From Tomocerus qinae (lineage: Eukaryota; Arthropoda; Collembola; Entomobryomorpha; Tomoceridae): a stretch of 64,000 bases of DNA. Positions 32,900-44,642 of the stretch are shown here, one piece after another; positions within the stretch are counted from its first letter, which is position 1; each line of letters begins with the position of its first letter. The DNA lies in the NCBI GenBank assembly GCA_020055645.1, contig CM034546.1, positions 52,328,001 through 52,392,000 on the forward strand. The letters run 5' to 3'. The notes under the pieces are model-generated. The model did no database searches. It had not been told where the DNA came from and worked only from the letters and a program-made list of their open reading frames with translations. A program made the position numbers and the translations under genes.

Positions 32900-35800
32900 A
32901 ACTCAATTTAATTAAGCCTATTCCTTGTAGAAAAATTACATTATGAAAATGTAATGTAATTTAGTTAATTTTGATAAAATAATCTTGCAGTCATGCATAC
33001 CTGGCTCTGCGCCACGTTCAGTTAGGAATGTTTCCAAGTAGAATACACTAGCAAATGCCTTAAATCCAACAGTATAAATAAAAGTTTTGGGAAGAGCATA
33101 GCATATGACTACCAACAAGTATCACATTAAGACACTGAAGACGTTAGAGCTTAGCAATAATCAATTACCTAATTTGACTTTCTACCCTATCCCCTCATTT
33201 TGTTGAGTACCAAATACCTAGAAAGAATGTTTTCAGATAAAAGTACAGGTACTCACCTAAATGACCAACCCCCAGGTAAGTAATGTTAAATGGACTCACC
33301 CTCTTTTTGTCAACACTAAATCTCCAACTGCTATGGATTAACAGGACATCAATTGTCAATATAGTTTGATGTAGTTGAAATAGCACAGATCCAGAAAGCG
33401 TTTCTGATCCAGGTCTGTCGTTTTACTTCTAGACCGTGATTAAACTAACTCTGACCTAGAGGGATCTACTCCAGTCTGTCGCTTTACCTCCCATATTACT
33501 TCCAGTCCTATTATTGCTACTAACCGGTAATAGGGCCCAAGCCCTTTACTGAACAATGATAGTGCAATATTTATTTACTACTATCCAGCAGACCAATTTG
33601 ATCAACGTGCTAAAATTCGTTATAGGTTTAATAGCAAAAGTTAATATCAGTAATCCTAATGCAGAAAATTCTCTTCTAGATTAGAGTTATCTTGTGTAAT
33701 TAAACCATTGGATGCTTACACCTTTCGAAATTTAATATCTGTATGGTATGCAGTGGTTTAGTGTATAATATTTATGAAATATCGACTGCTAAATTTTGCA
33801 TCTTTCGCAATCAAAGGAAATAATGCCTATGCCTTTTGAAATTTAATAATAGCACAGTTGCACGAAAATCTTTTGATGCATACATAAAATCTTACACGGA
33901 TACACTTACGGAATTATTACGCTTATGTCCGACTTTGCGTTTATATTACAGTTTGATGGTATTCTTATAACTTATGACAATAATATTGAAGAGTAATAAA
34001 AACAGATAAAAAACATAATATTAGACGAGTTCAGCCTTCAATGAGCATGAACAAAGGTGTTCACTCAAGCGTGAATTCAACTATTGTTCATCTAAGGTCC
34101 TTTAGTTATAGTAGTTCTCTAGACACAAAGGAGGACATATAACAAGTTTAGAAAATATTTACGGTCAAGTAGAGACCAGAATAGAAATTAAATAACAGGT
34201 CATTTTGTTTAGGTAAACAACCGTGGGTATAGATTTCTTACTACTTGATATTTAAACTTAGGCCAATCACTTAAATTCACCGATCGTTTCTCTAGCTTTC
34301 TTCATGGGCAATGTAGTGGACATTTAACATGCTGAATATATTATGTGCTTAATTTATTATTCCGTCTTTTTAGAGTTGAAAGACGTAGAATCATATTTAT
34401 TCCAACTATGTATTGTCTCAATCAGATAATGTATGAAGTGAATCTAGTGAAGCTTAAAACTTGCATTCTCTCTTAATCTCCTCTACTTACTTGGCTTCCA
34501 ACAGCCGACCCGGAAACATTCTGCTGTTCCAAAAGAATCAATTTTTAATCACTCAGGGTCATAAGACAGTATTATTCAGGCTACTTTTGCCCTAGAGAGG
34601 TAATAATATATGGAATAAGTTATGTTTAATGTTTGTTTTGCAATTACTTACCTGTAAACTACCTGAAGGAATATAAAGCATTAAACTACTTTTATATACG
34701 CTACAGCTTATAAGAAAATACCTAAGCAGTTACATTTGAACACAGAGATACCACAAAACAATATCAAATTTCTTAACTGCCTTCCTTACACTACTTAATA
34801 AACAATCTAAACTCTTTAAGAAAAGTGTTAATTTGTTCGTCAGTAAATCTAATCTCCATTATGCAATAAATTGTTATAATTATTAGGATTTCATTAGCTT
34901 CACATAAACCAGGTTGCCTACATTTTTAATGCCTGACATACATACCGAGAGCCGAAATGTAAATGGTATAGATCGGTACTTTTGGGTTTTGCATGGCCGT
35001 GATTATTATAAGTTACGTTTATGAACTATAATTTAAAAATGTTATTTACTAATGTAGTATTGCTCGTTAGTATAGGTTCACCTTTTCTATTTTCTAAGTT
35101 CTCATCATGGACATTTAATTTAGTAGACGGTAATATTAGAAAATTCAACATAGAGTTACTTTAAGTATCTATAGAGGGACCGCCGTCACTTTAATAAGAC
35201 TATTATGAATATATAAGTATACTGACAGTTTCAAACGATTTTAGAAAATATCTACAACCCAGAAGTTGAACATTAGTTTTAGAGTATTCGGCCACAGAAA
35301 TTAAATAATGTGTCATTCTATTTATAAAATAGTGGATTTTGTGCTGAGTATTTAACCTTTGCTTTAAAACCGTCCGTGAAGTAGAAGCTTTATTTTATTC
35401 ATTGGTAGTGCACCACTAACATACTTTCTAAGTAATTTATTATTCCGTGCTTATAGTTCCTCGTTCCTTTCTGATGAAACAACAACTATAATATAATATG
35501 TTAAAACTTAAATACATTTTAAAAGCTAGTCTCCTCAACTCTCATCAGTCGGAAAATATATTATACTGTTCTGACATTTTCAATCACTCATAGGCTGTAA
35601 TGGTCCGGTCCTCTTTGACTTCAGGAAGTGGAGACACTCTGAATAATATATGTAGAGAATGTTTAAATGATTTGAAGACTTTCGATTAAAAGTATAATAC
35701 TGCCTTATACGTTTTATTTTAGGTTTTAAAACCTCTTGAGAAGTTCGTTATTGCATTGAACCCATAGTAAGTAATAAATTGGGATAAATTCTTTTAGTTC

Positions 35801-36279
35801 ATTACTTGCAGACTTGCAGCATTGCATTTTATTGAAAGCCAATATTTTAGAGATAACAAAGAAATGGCAAACCATGTCTATTAGATATGTCGATGTTGGG
35901 CTGAATAAAGGTGTTACCTATTTGTATACATTGCATTATAATTAAATTACTGTGTCAATGCTTTAGTTATTTTAATTACCGGTACCTACCAACTCTAAGA
36001 AATTGATTATAATGACTTGAAAACTTCAATAAAAACCATTCATTGAAATATTTACAACCCATATATAGTCGCTTATTCATAGGCAGTGTTGAATTGCCAT
36101 ATTTAATTGCTTTAACTGTATATTTTGCCCTGACCTACAAAAATAGTGCATTTCTATGGATGATGACTGTTTAATTGGTTCTACTTAGTTTCGAATGTGG
36201 ACAATGTGGAGTAAGAAATAATAATTTTCATAAAAACAGACCAAAACTTCACAAAGCCTACCTTGCAGCCATTAGCCAG
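32900..36279. other. Gene-poor stretch with decayed duplicated blocks
   Basis: About 3.4 kb without a recognisable exon. It contains one clear copy of the recurrent upstream block at about 34360-34740 (with TATATAAAAGTAG and GTAAGT on the minus strand) and a weaker one at about 35400-35660. These suggest that one or two receptor genes once lay here and were lost, of which R8 is the visible remnant. Short frames in the region carry no family motifs. Confidence 0.5.
34360..34740 (-). repeat. Recurrent upstream block left of lost gene R8
   Basis: The minus strand reads agctgtagcgtatataaaag, tagtttaatg, then cctgaaggtagtttacag-type words directly followed by gtaagt. The block contains the same landmarks as the copies near R5, R9 and R12. 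The forward text is ...acttacctgtaaactacctg...cttttatatacgctacagct. Confidence 0.5.
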
Positions 36280-39200
36280 TTATCTTTTGGATTCTCCTCT
36301 ACCGACAAGTAGCTTAACGGTCCCTCTAGCCAAACCAATAAAGAATTTTGGCACACTCTTCTTTGTAATAAATGTTCCTAATCCAATTTTAATTTTTACA
36401 GGTTTACAAGACTTTTGATATCTGTTGAGGTACTTCTTTTCATGTAAGGTACCATCGGTGAATATGCTAAATCTTTTTGTTACTTTGTTAAAGGCATCAG
36501 CGAAAGTTTGTGAAAGTGTTAGAAATGATACCCATAAAAAGCAAGAAATAAACGCATAGGAAGCAGTTAAAACCAATGGAAATACATCTTTTAACTGCAA
36601 TAGATAGAGATTAGCAATAAGTACACCACGAATAACAATCGACTGCATTGGAATAACAGCTACACGAATTGTTTCATTTGCAATATCAATACTTATGCGC
36701 ATTACGTTTGTATAGTATACGAGGACGTTGACTGAGCGAGCCGTGCTATCGGTTTGGTAGTTCTTTCTTCCTAATCTGTAAACAAATTAATTATTAAATT
36801 TTATTAATTGGTTTATTTGAAAATAGAAAATGATATAATTTGCTTTTCAGTGGATATTTTTAAGTACGTCAATTCTTTTGTCATGATTTGACAAAGTTGC
36901 CACCCGAGCATTAAAATTTCAAAGAAAAAATTAAATCTGACAGTCAAACACATCATCTGCCAAAATAAGGGTATGCACATCATGATCACCATGATGAACG
37001 ATTTGTAGTCGTCCGGAATAAGGGCGTAGATGAATATTGGTTCGTTGTATAGGAACCCCAGATAGAGAGATATTAGAAGCACTGGGTATACAAATGTGGA
37101 GACATTTAAAAGCATTAACGTTATTTCCAATCTTCTGGTTGAAATTATCGCCTTCCTGTTCAAGTATTTATCTAAAAAATATGAATTAAATAGCAATTAC
37201 AGATATATTTATAATGTTTTCACACACAAGTAAATGCCCTAAAACCAACATATCGTCCCTTAAGGATGCAAAAGACCTTAATCCACTTTTTGTTGAGCAG
37301 TGAAAAGAGCCTCCCTCCACTTTTCGTTTGGCAGTGAAAAGAGCCTTAATCCATTTTTCGTTTGGCAGTGAAAAGAGCCTCCCTCCACTTTTCGTTTGGC
37401 AGCGAAAAGAGCCTTAGCCCACACGAATGCATTCAGTGGAGCACAGTGTTAAAAATAAATATTGGTTAAACTAAAAGTTTAAGAGAATTAATTAACTTGC
37501 TAATGTGATTGTTAGTAGGTTGTGTTGTATGTAATGAATTTTGTGTCATATACGTTGTTGATATATTGCAGTCTAAATAGGGGCGAAGGAAGACTGACTG
37601 TTTCTACTCTCTGGGATGGTTTTGCCGCACAAATGGATGGAATTGAAGATATAATTATTGATTGAAGATTAAAGTAATTATTAAAAGTAATTAAGTAATG
37701 ATGATGATAAATAACTTACTGTGCACTAAAGTAATCACATTAAGAAAGTTAATTAATTATCTTAAACTCCACTGGGCCCCACTAAATGCATTCGTGTGGC
37801 CTAAGGCTCTTTTCACTGCCAAACGAAAAGTGGAGGGAGGCTCTTTTCACTGCCCAACATAAAGTGGATTAAGGTCTTTTGCATCCTTAAGGGCAGTGGC
37901 GGCTCTAGGATTTGCGAGGCCCTGGGCAAAATGTTCGCGCGAGGCCCCATAATAATAATTCACAAATATGCTGATTACTATATTAATTCAAATCTACGAA
38001 TTTTTTCCGTTTTTTGGCATATGAATAATTAGCGTGAAAATTTTTTATGGTTTTTTGAATGTTATTGAAAACAAAACAAGTACGTGTACAGAAGTGAGTT
38101 TCGGGAGGGACTATATTATGTGATACTTATATCTCAATTACATATATTCGCGCGCAGCGCGAAAAACTTTGTCAATTTTTGACAAAAATTAGTCAAAACT
38201 GGCCTAAAAATGGCAAATAATCAATTTTTTGCTATTTTGAGAAAAAATATCTTTTTTCTTGGATTTTGGGGTGGGGATTCAGCCTATAAGGGTTTCCACC
38301 TCAATACGTCCTTTATTCAAACTAAGATCCTAAAACTCTATTAAAGTTTATGTAGGCGTTATGCGGCATTTTAGAATTTGAATACTTTATTCATTATTAA
38401 AAAAAATCTTTATTTCGTTTAAAATTAAAAAAAACTATTAGTGGAAACATGATTGTCTACATCTACTGCAATTACGCAGTTTTGGTATCGCAAAATGCTA
38501 CAAATTTGTGGATTGAAATGCATATGGTAATTATAGTATTATAATCATTCTCGAGAGATGCTGCTTTCGTGTCACCAATATGTTTTTACTAGATTGCGCG
38601 ATGTCTACTTTCGTCGGTATACTTTTCTTCCTTGAAATCTAAAAATGGTTCTGTAATAAAGCTGTAACAAAACGTATAACTTAAACCAAAATGCAAAACC
38701 AGTATTTCTGAAGAGAAATCAACACAGACAAGTTGAAATTCTTTCTTTGTCAAAGCTCTGCGCGAGGCCCCTAAAGCGCGAGGCCCTGGGCAACTGCCCA
38801 GTCTGCCCATTGGGAAAGCCGCCTCTGCTTAAGGGACGATATAGGGTATTAATAAAGATTTTAAAAGCATGTTGCAGCAAAAAATTCTAAACATGTTGAT
38901 ACTAACTGGGAGACATGAGACTCCAGCAATTTCAAATTGTTCAAATTTTCAAATGGTCAAATGGTAAAAAATAATCAAATGCGTTTTGGGTCAGTATTTA
39001 GATTTGGGTCAGTATTTAGATTTGTGTCAGTATTTAGATTTGGGCCAGTATTTAGATTTGGGTCAGTATTTAGATTTGGGTCAGTATTTAGATTTGGGTC
39101 AGTATTTAGATTTGTGTCAGTATTTAGATTTGTGTCAGTATTTAGATTTGGGTCAGTATTTAGATTTGGGTCAGTATTTAGATTTGGGTCAGTATTTAGA

Positions 39201-40360
39201 TTTGGGTCAGTATTTAGATTTGGGTCAGTATTTAGATTTGGGTCAGTATTTAGAGTTGGGTCAGTATTTAGATTTGGGTCAGTATTTATATTAGGGTCAG
39301 ATTTTAAATTTTTGGGTTAGCATTTACATGTGGGTCAGAATTAATATGGACTTGACCAGTAGCATAAAAGTTCCTTGAGTATTACATAGCTTGTCCCATT
39401 TGGGGTATGTCATTTCGGAAAATTGTACACTGAGGCCGCGGGAATCCATCCCAAATGGGACTAAAGGGAATCCCAATTGAGACATGTCATGTGCTACAGT
39501 TTATTTTGTATGTCATGTAGTCTAGTGTTAGGTGAGGTTGTTTTATAAAAAAGGTAAAAGGTAAAAATGACCGTTTCTAGACCCCTGATGTGTGCAATCC
39601 TCTATGAATCTAGGATTTACTTGAAACTATATGTAATATTCAGAGAAGTTTATTCACTCTTTGAAAACATACAGAATGACAGAAATGTAAGTTCTGTCAA
39701 TCTGTCTGTCTGTCTGGAAATCTCTTTACACGATTAATGATAACTTTCGAACGGTCTGAAATATACTTTTCGAACAACGTAAGAAAATGAGAAGAACGAA
39801 CCCCCTGGCTAGAGGTAGGGTTTAAAATTTAAAAAATTTAAACTTGATGTAAATTTGTTTATTAATCATACAAAATACGAAAACAGACAGGACAACGGGC
39901 ACTTGACACGGTAAACGTCAATGCTATTTCCATTTTGAAGAGATTGTTAGCAAATAATTAACGACTTACATTCAAACTGCTTCACAATCCTGGAGAAGTC
40001 TGTCAAAAGGGCAGCCCCTGTAGGACCGTATATAGAAACGAATATATGCAAAATTGATCCCAGGGCTAACAAACAACAAAGAAAGAAACACATCGGGATG
40101 TTATGTGTGGTGTCCCCTAACAAATACAAAACGATTAATTCAACGATGAAAAACACATTAGCCAAAAACCAAAGGACTTGCATACACTTCACTATTAAAT
40201 GTGCTCTTTTTGACTTGGAAACGGTCAAACTACAATCTTTTTCATCCCAGATGTACGGGAGAGCCCCTATCCTATATCCTATATTTATGTTTTGAGACAA
40301 ACTAGCAAAAGCTCGTTTGGAGATTGTTTTAAGGCTCGTTTTTGGTTTGCTGTTCACCAT
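36280..40360 (-). CDS. R9: subtype II seven-TM chemoreceptor-like protein with expanded intron 1
   Basis: Exons 39970-40360, 36868-37171 and 36280-36775 (391, 304 and 496 nt) join in phases 1 and 2 into 396 residues, with no frame break. Subtype II marks are present (GDTTHNIPMCFF, NEPIFIYALIPDDYKSF, LQLKDVFPLVLTASY, GLGTFITKKSVPKFFIGLAR). The end is GRGESKR instead of GRGGPRR. Intron 1 is 2798 nt because transposons and an 18-bp minisatellite have entered it. Intron 2 is 92 nt, and its donor is gtactt, a weak variant of the family's gtaagt, so splicing efficiency is in doubt. The start ATG at 40360 follows ttcaaag, as in R5 and R12. I pair exon 1 with exons 2-3 because all are subtype II and in order. 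Exon swap with a lost neighbour cannot be excluded. The likely role is a chemosensory receptor, by inference. Confidence 0.75.
37253..38839. mobile_element. Long-inverted-repeat element in R9 intron 1, with nested hAT-like element
   Basis: The left end TCGTCCCTTAAGGATGCAAA and the right end, its complement, are flanked by TA (37251-37252 and 38840-38841). The arms continue with gaccttaatccact, cttttcgtttggcagtgaaa and agagcc units, repeated about three times in the left arm (about 37285-37415) but once or twice in the right arm (about 37795-37890). The right arm is split after cttaaggg by the hAT-like element at 37894-38827. No transposase frame. The TSD could be TA or longer, because the end is itself symmetric. 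Confidence 0.7.
37894..38827. mobile_element. hAT-like non-autonomous element (CAGTGGCGGCTCTAGG family), copy 1
   Basis: The left end is CAGTGGCGGCTCTAGGATTT, and the right end is AAAGCCGCCTCTG. The 8-bp duplication CTTAAGGG (37886-37893 and 38828-38835) is exact. Subterminal gcgcgaggccc and gggcaactgccca words are prominent. The element is 934 bp with no intact transposase frame. It is nested in the right arm of the element at 37253-38839. A second copy lies at 56225-57161, and a fragment (ttttgctattttgagaaaaa) lies near 42000-42080. Confidence 0.88.
38980..39300. repeat. 18-bp minisatellite, about 17 copies
   Basis: The unit is gggtcagtatttagattt, repeated from about 38987 to 39294 with rare single-base changes (gtgtcag, gggccag, tagagttg). 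Because 18 is a multiple of three, all frames stay open and give fake repeat proteins such as FRFGSV and DLGQYL. It lies within intron 1 of R9. Confidence 0.95.
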
Positions 40361-40979
40361 CTTTGAATCGAAAAGTAAAGTCAAAAAATGCTTTTAAATA
40401 TTTTAAATTTATTTGACCCTAGAAAGTAATAAGATATAAATTCAGTAAACCTAAAGCCAGTAGTATTTGGCATAAATACTTTAGATAGAGTATATTATTT
40501 TGTTCAGGTGTTCAATCTGATCAAGAATACCAACTGGACGGAAAGTTAACTTAGTTTAGGTCCTAACGCAAATGTGTCGCCCCTAATACTGATCGACAAT
40601 CACAAACGTAAATGATATTATACTTTTACATAGTGAACAGGCTGTTCTACATGTAGCAAATAGAAATAGTACTCCGATGTATTCGCAATTTATATATATA
40701 CTTTTAACATATTAACATCCAAACATGGGCATTTAATTTTCTGGACTACATTTTTGTGTATGTACTATAATACTTCCATACTTTGAATCTTGTCCTGCTT
40801 TAACTTACAGTTTATCAATATTCAGAAAGGACACGAAAGAGGACTTATTACAATTTTAGAAAACATCTACAGACAAGTAGAGAAAATAATAGCAATCAAA
40901 TAGTATAATATCATTCTGTTTAGGTTCTTCTTTGGCCGTGCACGTTTTACATACTAAATACATGTGACTAATTTATTAT

Positions 40980-41330
40980 TCCGTCCTTTTACAGTCGAGG
41001 TGGAATGACATTTTTTCCAGACTTCCAATTGTACCTATGTATTGCCTCAATCATATTTATAATGTATTCTGAAGAGACCATACTAGCTCTACTATGTACT
41101 AGCAGAGCTTTGTAAATATAATTAAATCCATTTTTTCTCAACCTTTTCCGCTGACATCGCTTCCTACAGCCAGAAAACTTTTAATTTTCTTAGAGCAACA
41201 GCTTTCTCCAGGCTGCTTTTTCCCTGAAGAGATTGAGACACTCCGAATAATATATACGGAATATGTTATGTTGAAAATTTGCAATTATTATACTTACCTG
41301 TAAACAATCTAAGAAAGTCCAAAAGCTACA
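40980..41330 (-). repeat. Recurrent upstream block (copy at R9)
   Basis: The landmarks ttttacagtcgaggtggaat, ccagacttccaattgtacct, attgcctcaatcatatttat, gagattgagacactccgaat and ttatacttacctgtaaacaa follow the shared order. On the minus strand the last reads ttgtttacag followed by gtaagta, a good donor word. It lies 0.6-1 kb before the R9 ATG. Confidence 0.5.
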
Positions 41331-42000
41331 AGCATTTAGATTTGAATACAAATACAACAAAACAAAAATCCTCAATGCTTTCCACTAAATAGAAAATATT
41401 ATAAACGCCACAGAACATTTCTTTAGATGTATGCCCTTAAATTGAATCTTAATTATGTAATAATTGTAATAATTAAAGTAATATGAGTCTTCTTTCGGTA
41501 CAATACTGTTATTGTTGTTCTTTATTAAAAGCCAATATTTTACTACTGATATATAGAAAACACAAGTTTCACAAACGGCACCCAGTATCGTCCGAAACAT
41601 TTAATCCCGGTTTTCGGTATTTTCATTACTAGCACCGGTACTATTACCGAAATAAATATTACACATTGCATTCTTATAATAGCCCACTTCCACAGTGTAA
41701 ATTAGTTTGAAAATTACAGTACATATAATTAAAACGATCGGTTAATATAGAGAAATATTAGATGCTAAACATTAACAATTTTAGGTAATAAAATTTTTTT
41801 AAGTTATGGAAAAATTGCAATCCAGTCACAACTTCTGTGAGGCTCCTTGATAATCGCATATACACATAAAACAAAAGTCTGTCTCTTGTTCACATTTTTC
41901 ATGCCATTTATCTCTATATAATAGAGCTGTTTATACTTATGCCATATGTCAAGCATGTAGTGTCAAGCATGAATACAGAAAACTGAGTTAGGGGGCTAAG
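41331..42000. other. Spacer between R9 upstream block and SINE-like segment
   Basis: No gene seen. AT-rich. The part near 41440-41600 (taatatgagtcttctttcgg, attaaaagccaatattttac) recurs near 27110, 50930 and 61260, as a further piece of the co-duplicated intergenic sequence. Confidence 0.4.
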
Positions 42001-42109
42001 ACTTCTAATTTAAATCGCAGAGCGCGAAACTTTTTGCTATTTTGAGAAAAAATTCCCCTTTTCTTGGATTTTTTTGTGGGGAGGGGTGTACTGACTCACT
42101 ATAAAGTAA

Positions 42110-42482
42110 TAGTACTGGGCGCAGGCCTCAATTACGGGCATATTGCAAACTCCCTCAACACTGGTATTGTTGTTAATTAATACCCGAGAAGCCTAAGGCT
42201 GTCATTTACGAGTCACTGTTTGTGGGACTGTTATCAGTAGTACAACAAAGACAGGTCATCCTAGCTACTCTCGTAGACGACCACTACGAGTTATCCATGC
42301 GATGGCCCTTGTAATTTTGCTGGTTCGTGCTTAACCTTTGTCTTAATTCTACATTTCCAACTCAAACACTCGACTTTAAACAGCCCTTGGCCATTTCACC
42401 AAGCCAAAGACTCGAATTGACAGTGGAAGCGCACAGTGAATAGTCAGCCGACTGAGTGCTCCACCAGGCCAACGAGGCTGGG
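42110..42482 (-). mobile_element. Second type of tRNA-derived SINE, probable
   Basis: On the minus strand the head reads gttggcctggtggagcactc...gtcggctgac, resembling a box A, then tcaattcgagtctttggc, resembling a box B. About 300 bp of unrelated body follows. The stretch is much richer in GC than its neighbours. I could not fix a target duplication, so both borders are approximate. It differs from the SINE at 25326. Confidence 0.55.
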
Positions 42483-42654
42483 CGACTTCGCGTTTATATT
42501 ATGGTTTGATTATAAAGTACAGAGGTAAATAAGATTTACATAAATAAATTTTCTACTCCAGATTCCAGCTAATTACAAAAATCATGAGTGATTGTACATT
42601 ATTAATCTAGGCACCTACTTAATATTTATCAAAACTCTGGATTTTGATTCCACA

Positions 42655-44542
42655 TCAGCGTCTGGGTCCCCCTCTACCAACAAGTAGCTTACCTGTTCCT
42701 CTAGCTAAACCAAGAAAGAGTTTTGGCACTGTTTTCTTGGTGATAAATGTTCCTAATCCAATTTGGAATTTAATATGTTTACAAGACATTTGAAACTTCT
42801 TCATATATTTTACATCAATTGCTTTACCATTAGTGAATAAGCTAAATTTTTTTGCTACTTTGTTAACAGCATCGGTAACGGAGTGTCCTAGTCTCAAAAA
42901 TAGTACCCATAACGAGCATATGGCAACCAAATAGGCAACAGCTGAAACTATTGGAAATATTTCTTTCTCCTTCAAAACCATGAAACTAGCAATGAGGACA
43001 CTACGAATAACAACTGATTGGAAAGGTATAAGGATTATTCGTAATATGCTATCAACGATATCAATAATTATTCGCTGAATATTCGAATAATGGACGAGTA
43101 CGTGGACAGATCGAGCCGAGGGGCAGGTTAGGTATTCCTTCCTTCCTAATCTGTAAAAATTAAATAATCAAATTTTAACTACTTTATTAATAACCGAATA
43201 AGGAATCCGTTCCGTTATCTGAGGCGGTGAAACCTTACAGATACACAGCAATCGGGTAATTGTACATAGCCTCGCGGGAGGCCGGAAACTTAAAATTTAA
43301 TTACCATGAAAGGTGAAAGGTATACAGAAAATACTATTTTGGAAATATTGACCCGTCAGCGGAAAAAACTTACTATTCTATTACATAATAGTTAAGCGTT
43401 AATAAATTGTACCAAAAAATGAAAATGGACATTTTTGTGCTAAATATAATAAAGTATTCACCCCAAGATTGTCAACACCTTTTTGTCAACACTAACACTA
43501 TAACCTATTCTAATATAACCTATGTAACCTAAACATGTATAAGAAAACTGGTAACAATTTTGGGTTCGTCCATGTTAAAATGGTTTTTTAAAAATTTTCA
43601 TTTTTTAGCTTGATTCCTTTTTTCACATAGGAGAGGCATTTATTTTAAATACTTCAAATTTTTTTATGCATCGGACTCGTACCCTTAAGCGGTTCTTGAC
43701 CACGATTGTACTCGCATTAACTATATAAATTTTAGTAATTAAAAAGTCACTTACGTCAATTCTTTTGTTAAGACGTCGACAAAATGCGTTCCAATCAAGC
43801 ATATTTGAAAACCAAAATTAATTCTGACAAATATACATAAGAACTGCCAAAACATGGGCACGGATATCATCAGCACATAGAAATATGATTTGTAGGTTTC
43901 AGGTATTTGTGCGTAGATCAATATGGGATGATATATAAAAACACTAAATAGAAAAATATTGCAAATATCGAATACGCAATTGTAGAGATGTTAAGAAAAA
44001 TCATTATAATTTCTAATTTTTTGCATGAAATGGGCTCCTTGCTTTTCCAGTAGTTGTCTGAAATGTAAAAATGAATTAAAGAAATACAATAATATGAAAA
44101 ATAAGGTTGGGAGATACTAAAGAGATGTGTTCATATAACGATGCAACTTACATTCAAACGTCTTCACAATCCTGAAATAATCTGTCAGTATAGCAGTAAT
44201 TGTAGGACCGTATACAGTAACCGTTAAATGCATAAGTGACCCCAAAGTAGATATGCAGCAGGCAAAGAAACACATTAGACTGTTGGATGTTTTATCTCTT
44301 TGCCAATACAATACGAATAATTGTACTATGAAATACGCATTGGCCAAAAACCAAATGGCTTGCATACACTTCACTACGAAATGGGCTCTTTTTGACTTGG
44401 ATTCCATCAAACTACAATCTTTTTCATTCCAGATGTAGGGGAGAGCTCCAATTCGATACCCTAAATTGATGTTTTGAGATAAACACTCAAAAACTCGTTT
44501 GGAGACTGTTCTAAGTTCGATCTTTGGTCTATGATTTGTCAT
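42655..44542 (-). pseudogene. R10: subtype I receptor with one-base deletion in exon 2
   Basis: Exons 44152-44542 (391 nt), 43755-44057 (303 nt instead of 304) and 42655-43150 (496 nt). Exons 1 and 3 are open and have normal splice sites. In exon 2 the paralogous text gggatgattatataaaa (R11) is gggatgatatataaaa here, near 43926-43936, so one T is missing. This changes the LYNHPILIY region and brings a stop after about seven codons. Otherwise it is very close to R11 (same QLFVLYWQRDKTSNSLMCFF segment). It is therefore a young pseudogene, or a base-calling error in a T/A run. If the base were present, the protein would have the standard length for the family. Confidence 0.75.
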
Positions 44543-44614
44543 TTTTGAGGTAGGATTTGAATTTCTGATAGTGGCTTATATACTGCGCAGAAAGAAATCA
44601 ATAAATCCTACTTA

Positions 44615-44642
44615 ATCCTATATGCCCTACTTTTTCTACTTC
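44615..44642 (-). promoter_or_regulatory. Conserved TATA-like element upstream of R10
   Basis: The minus strand reads agtagaaaaagtagggcata, then taggattaagtaggatttat. It has the same order as before R4, R6, R7 and R11, about 75-95 nt before the ATG. It is retained although the gene appears broken. Confidence 0.45.

Noticed and set aside
38937-39320. Possible repeat-rich protein with FRFGSV units
   Set aside because: It is an 18-bp minisatellite whose period keeps every frame open. It lies in an intron.
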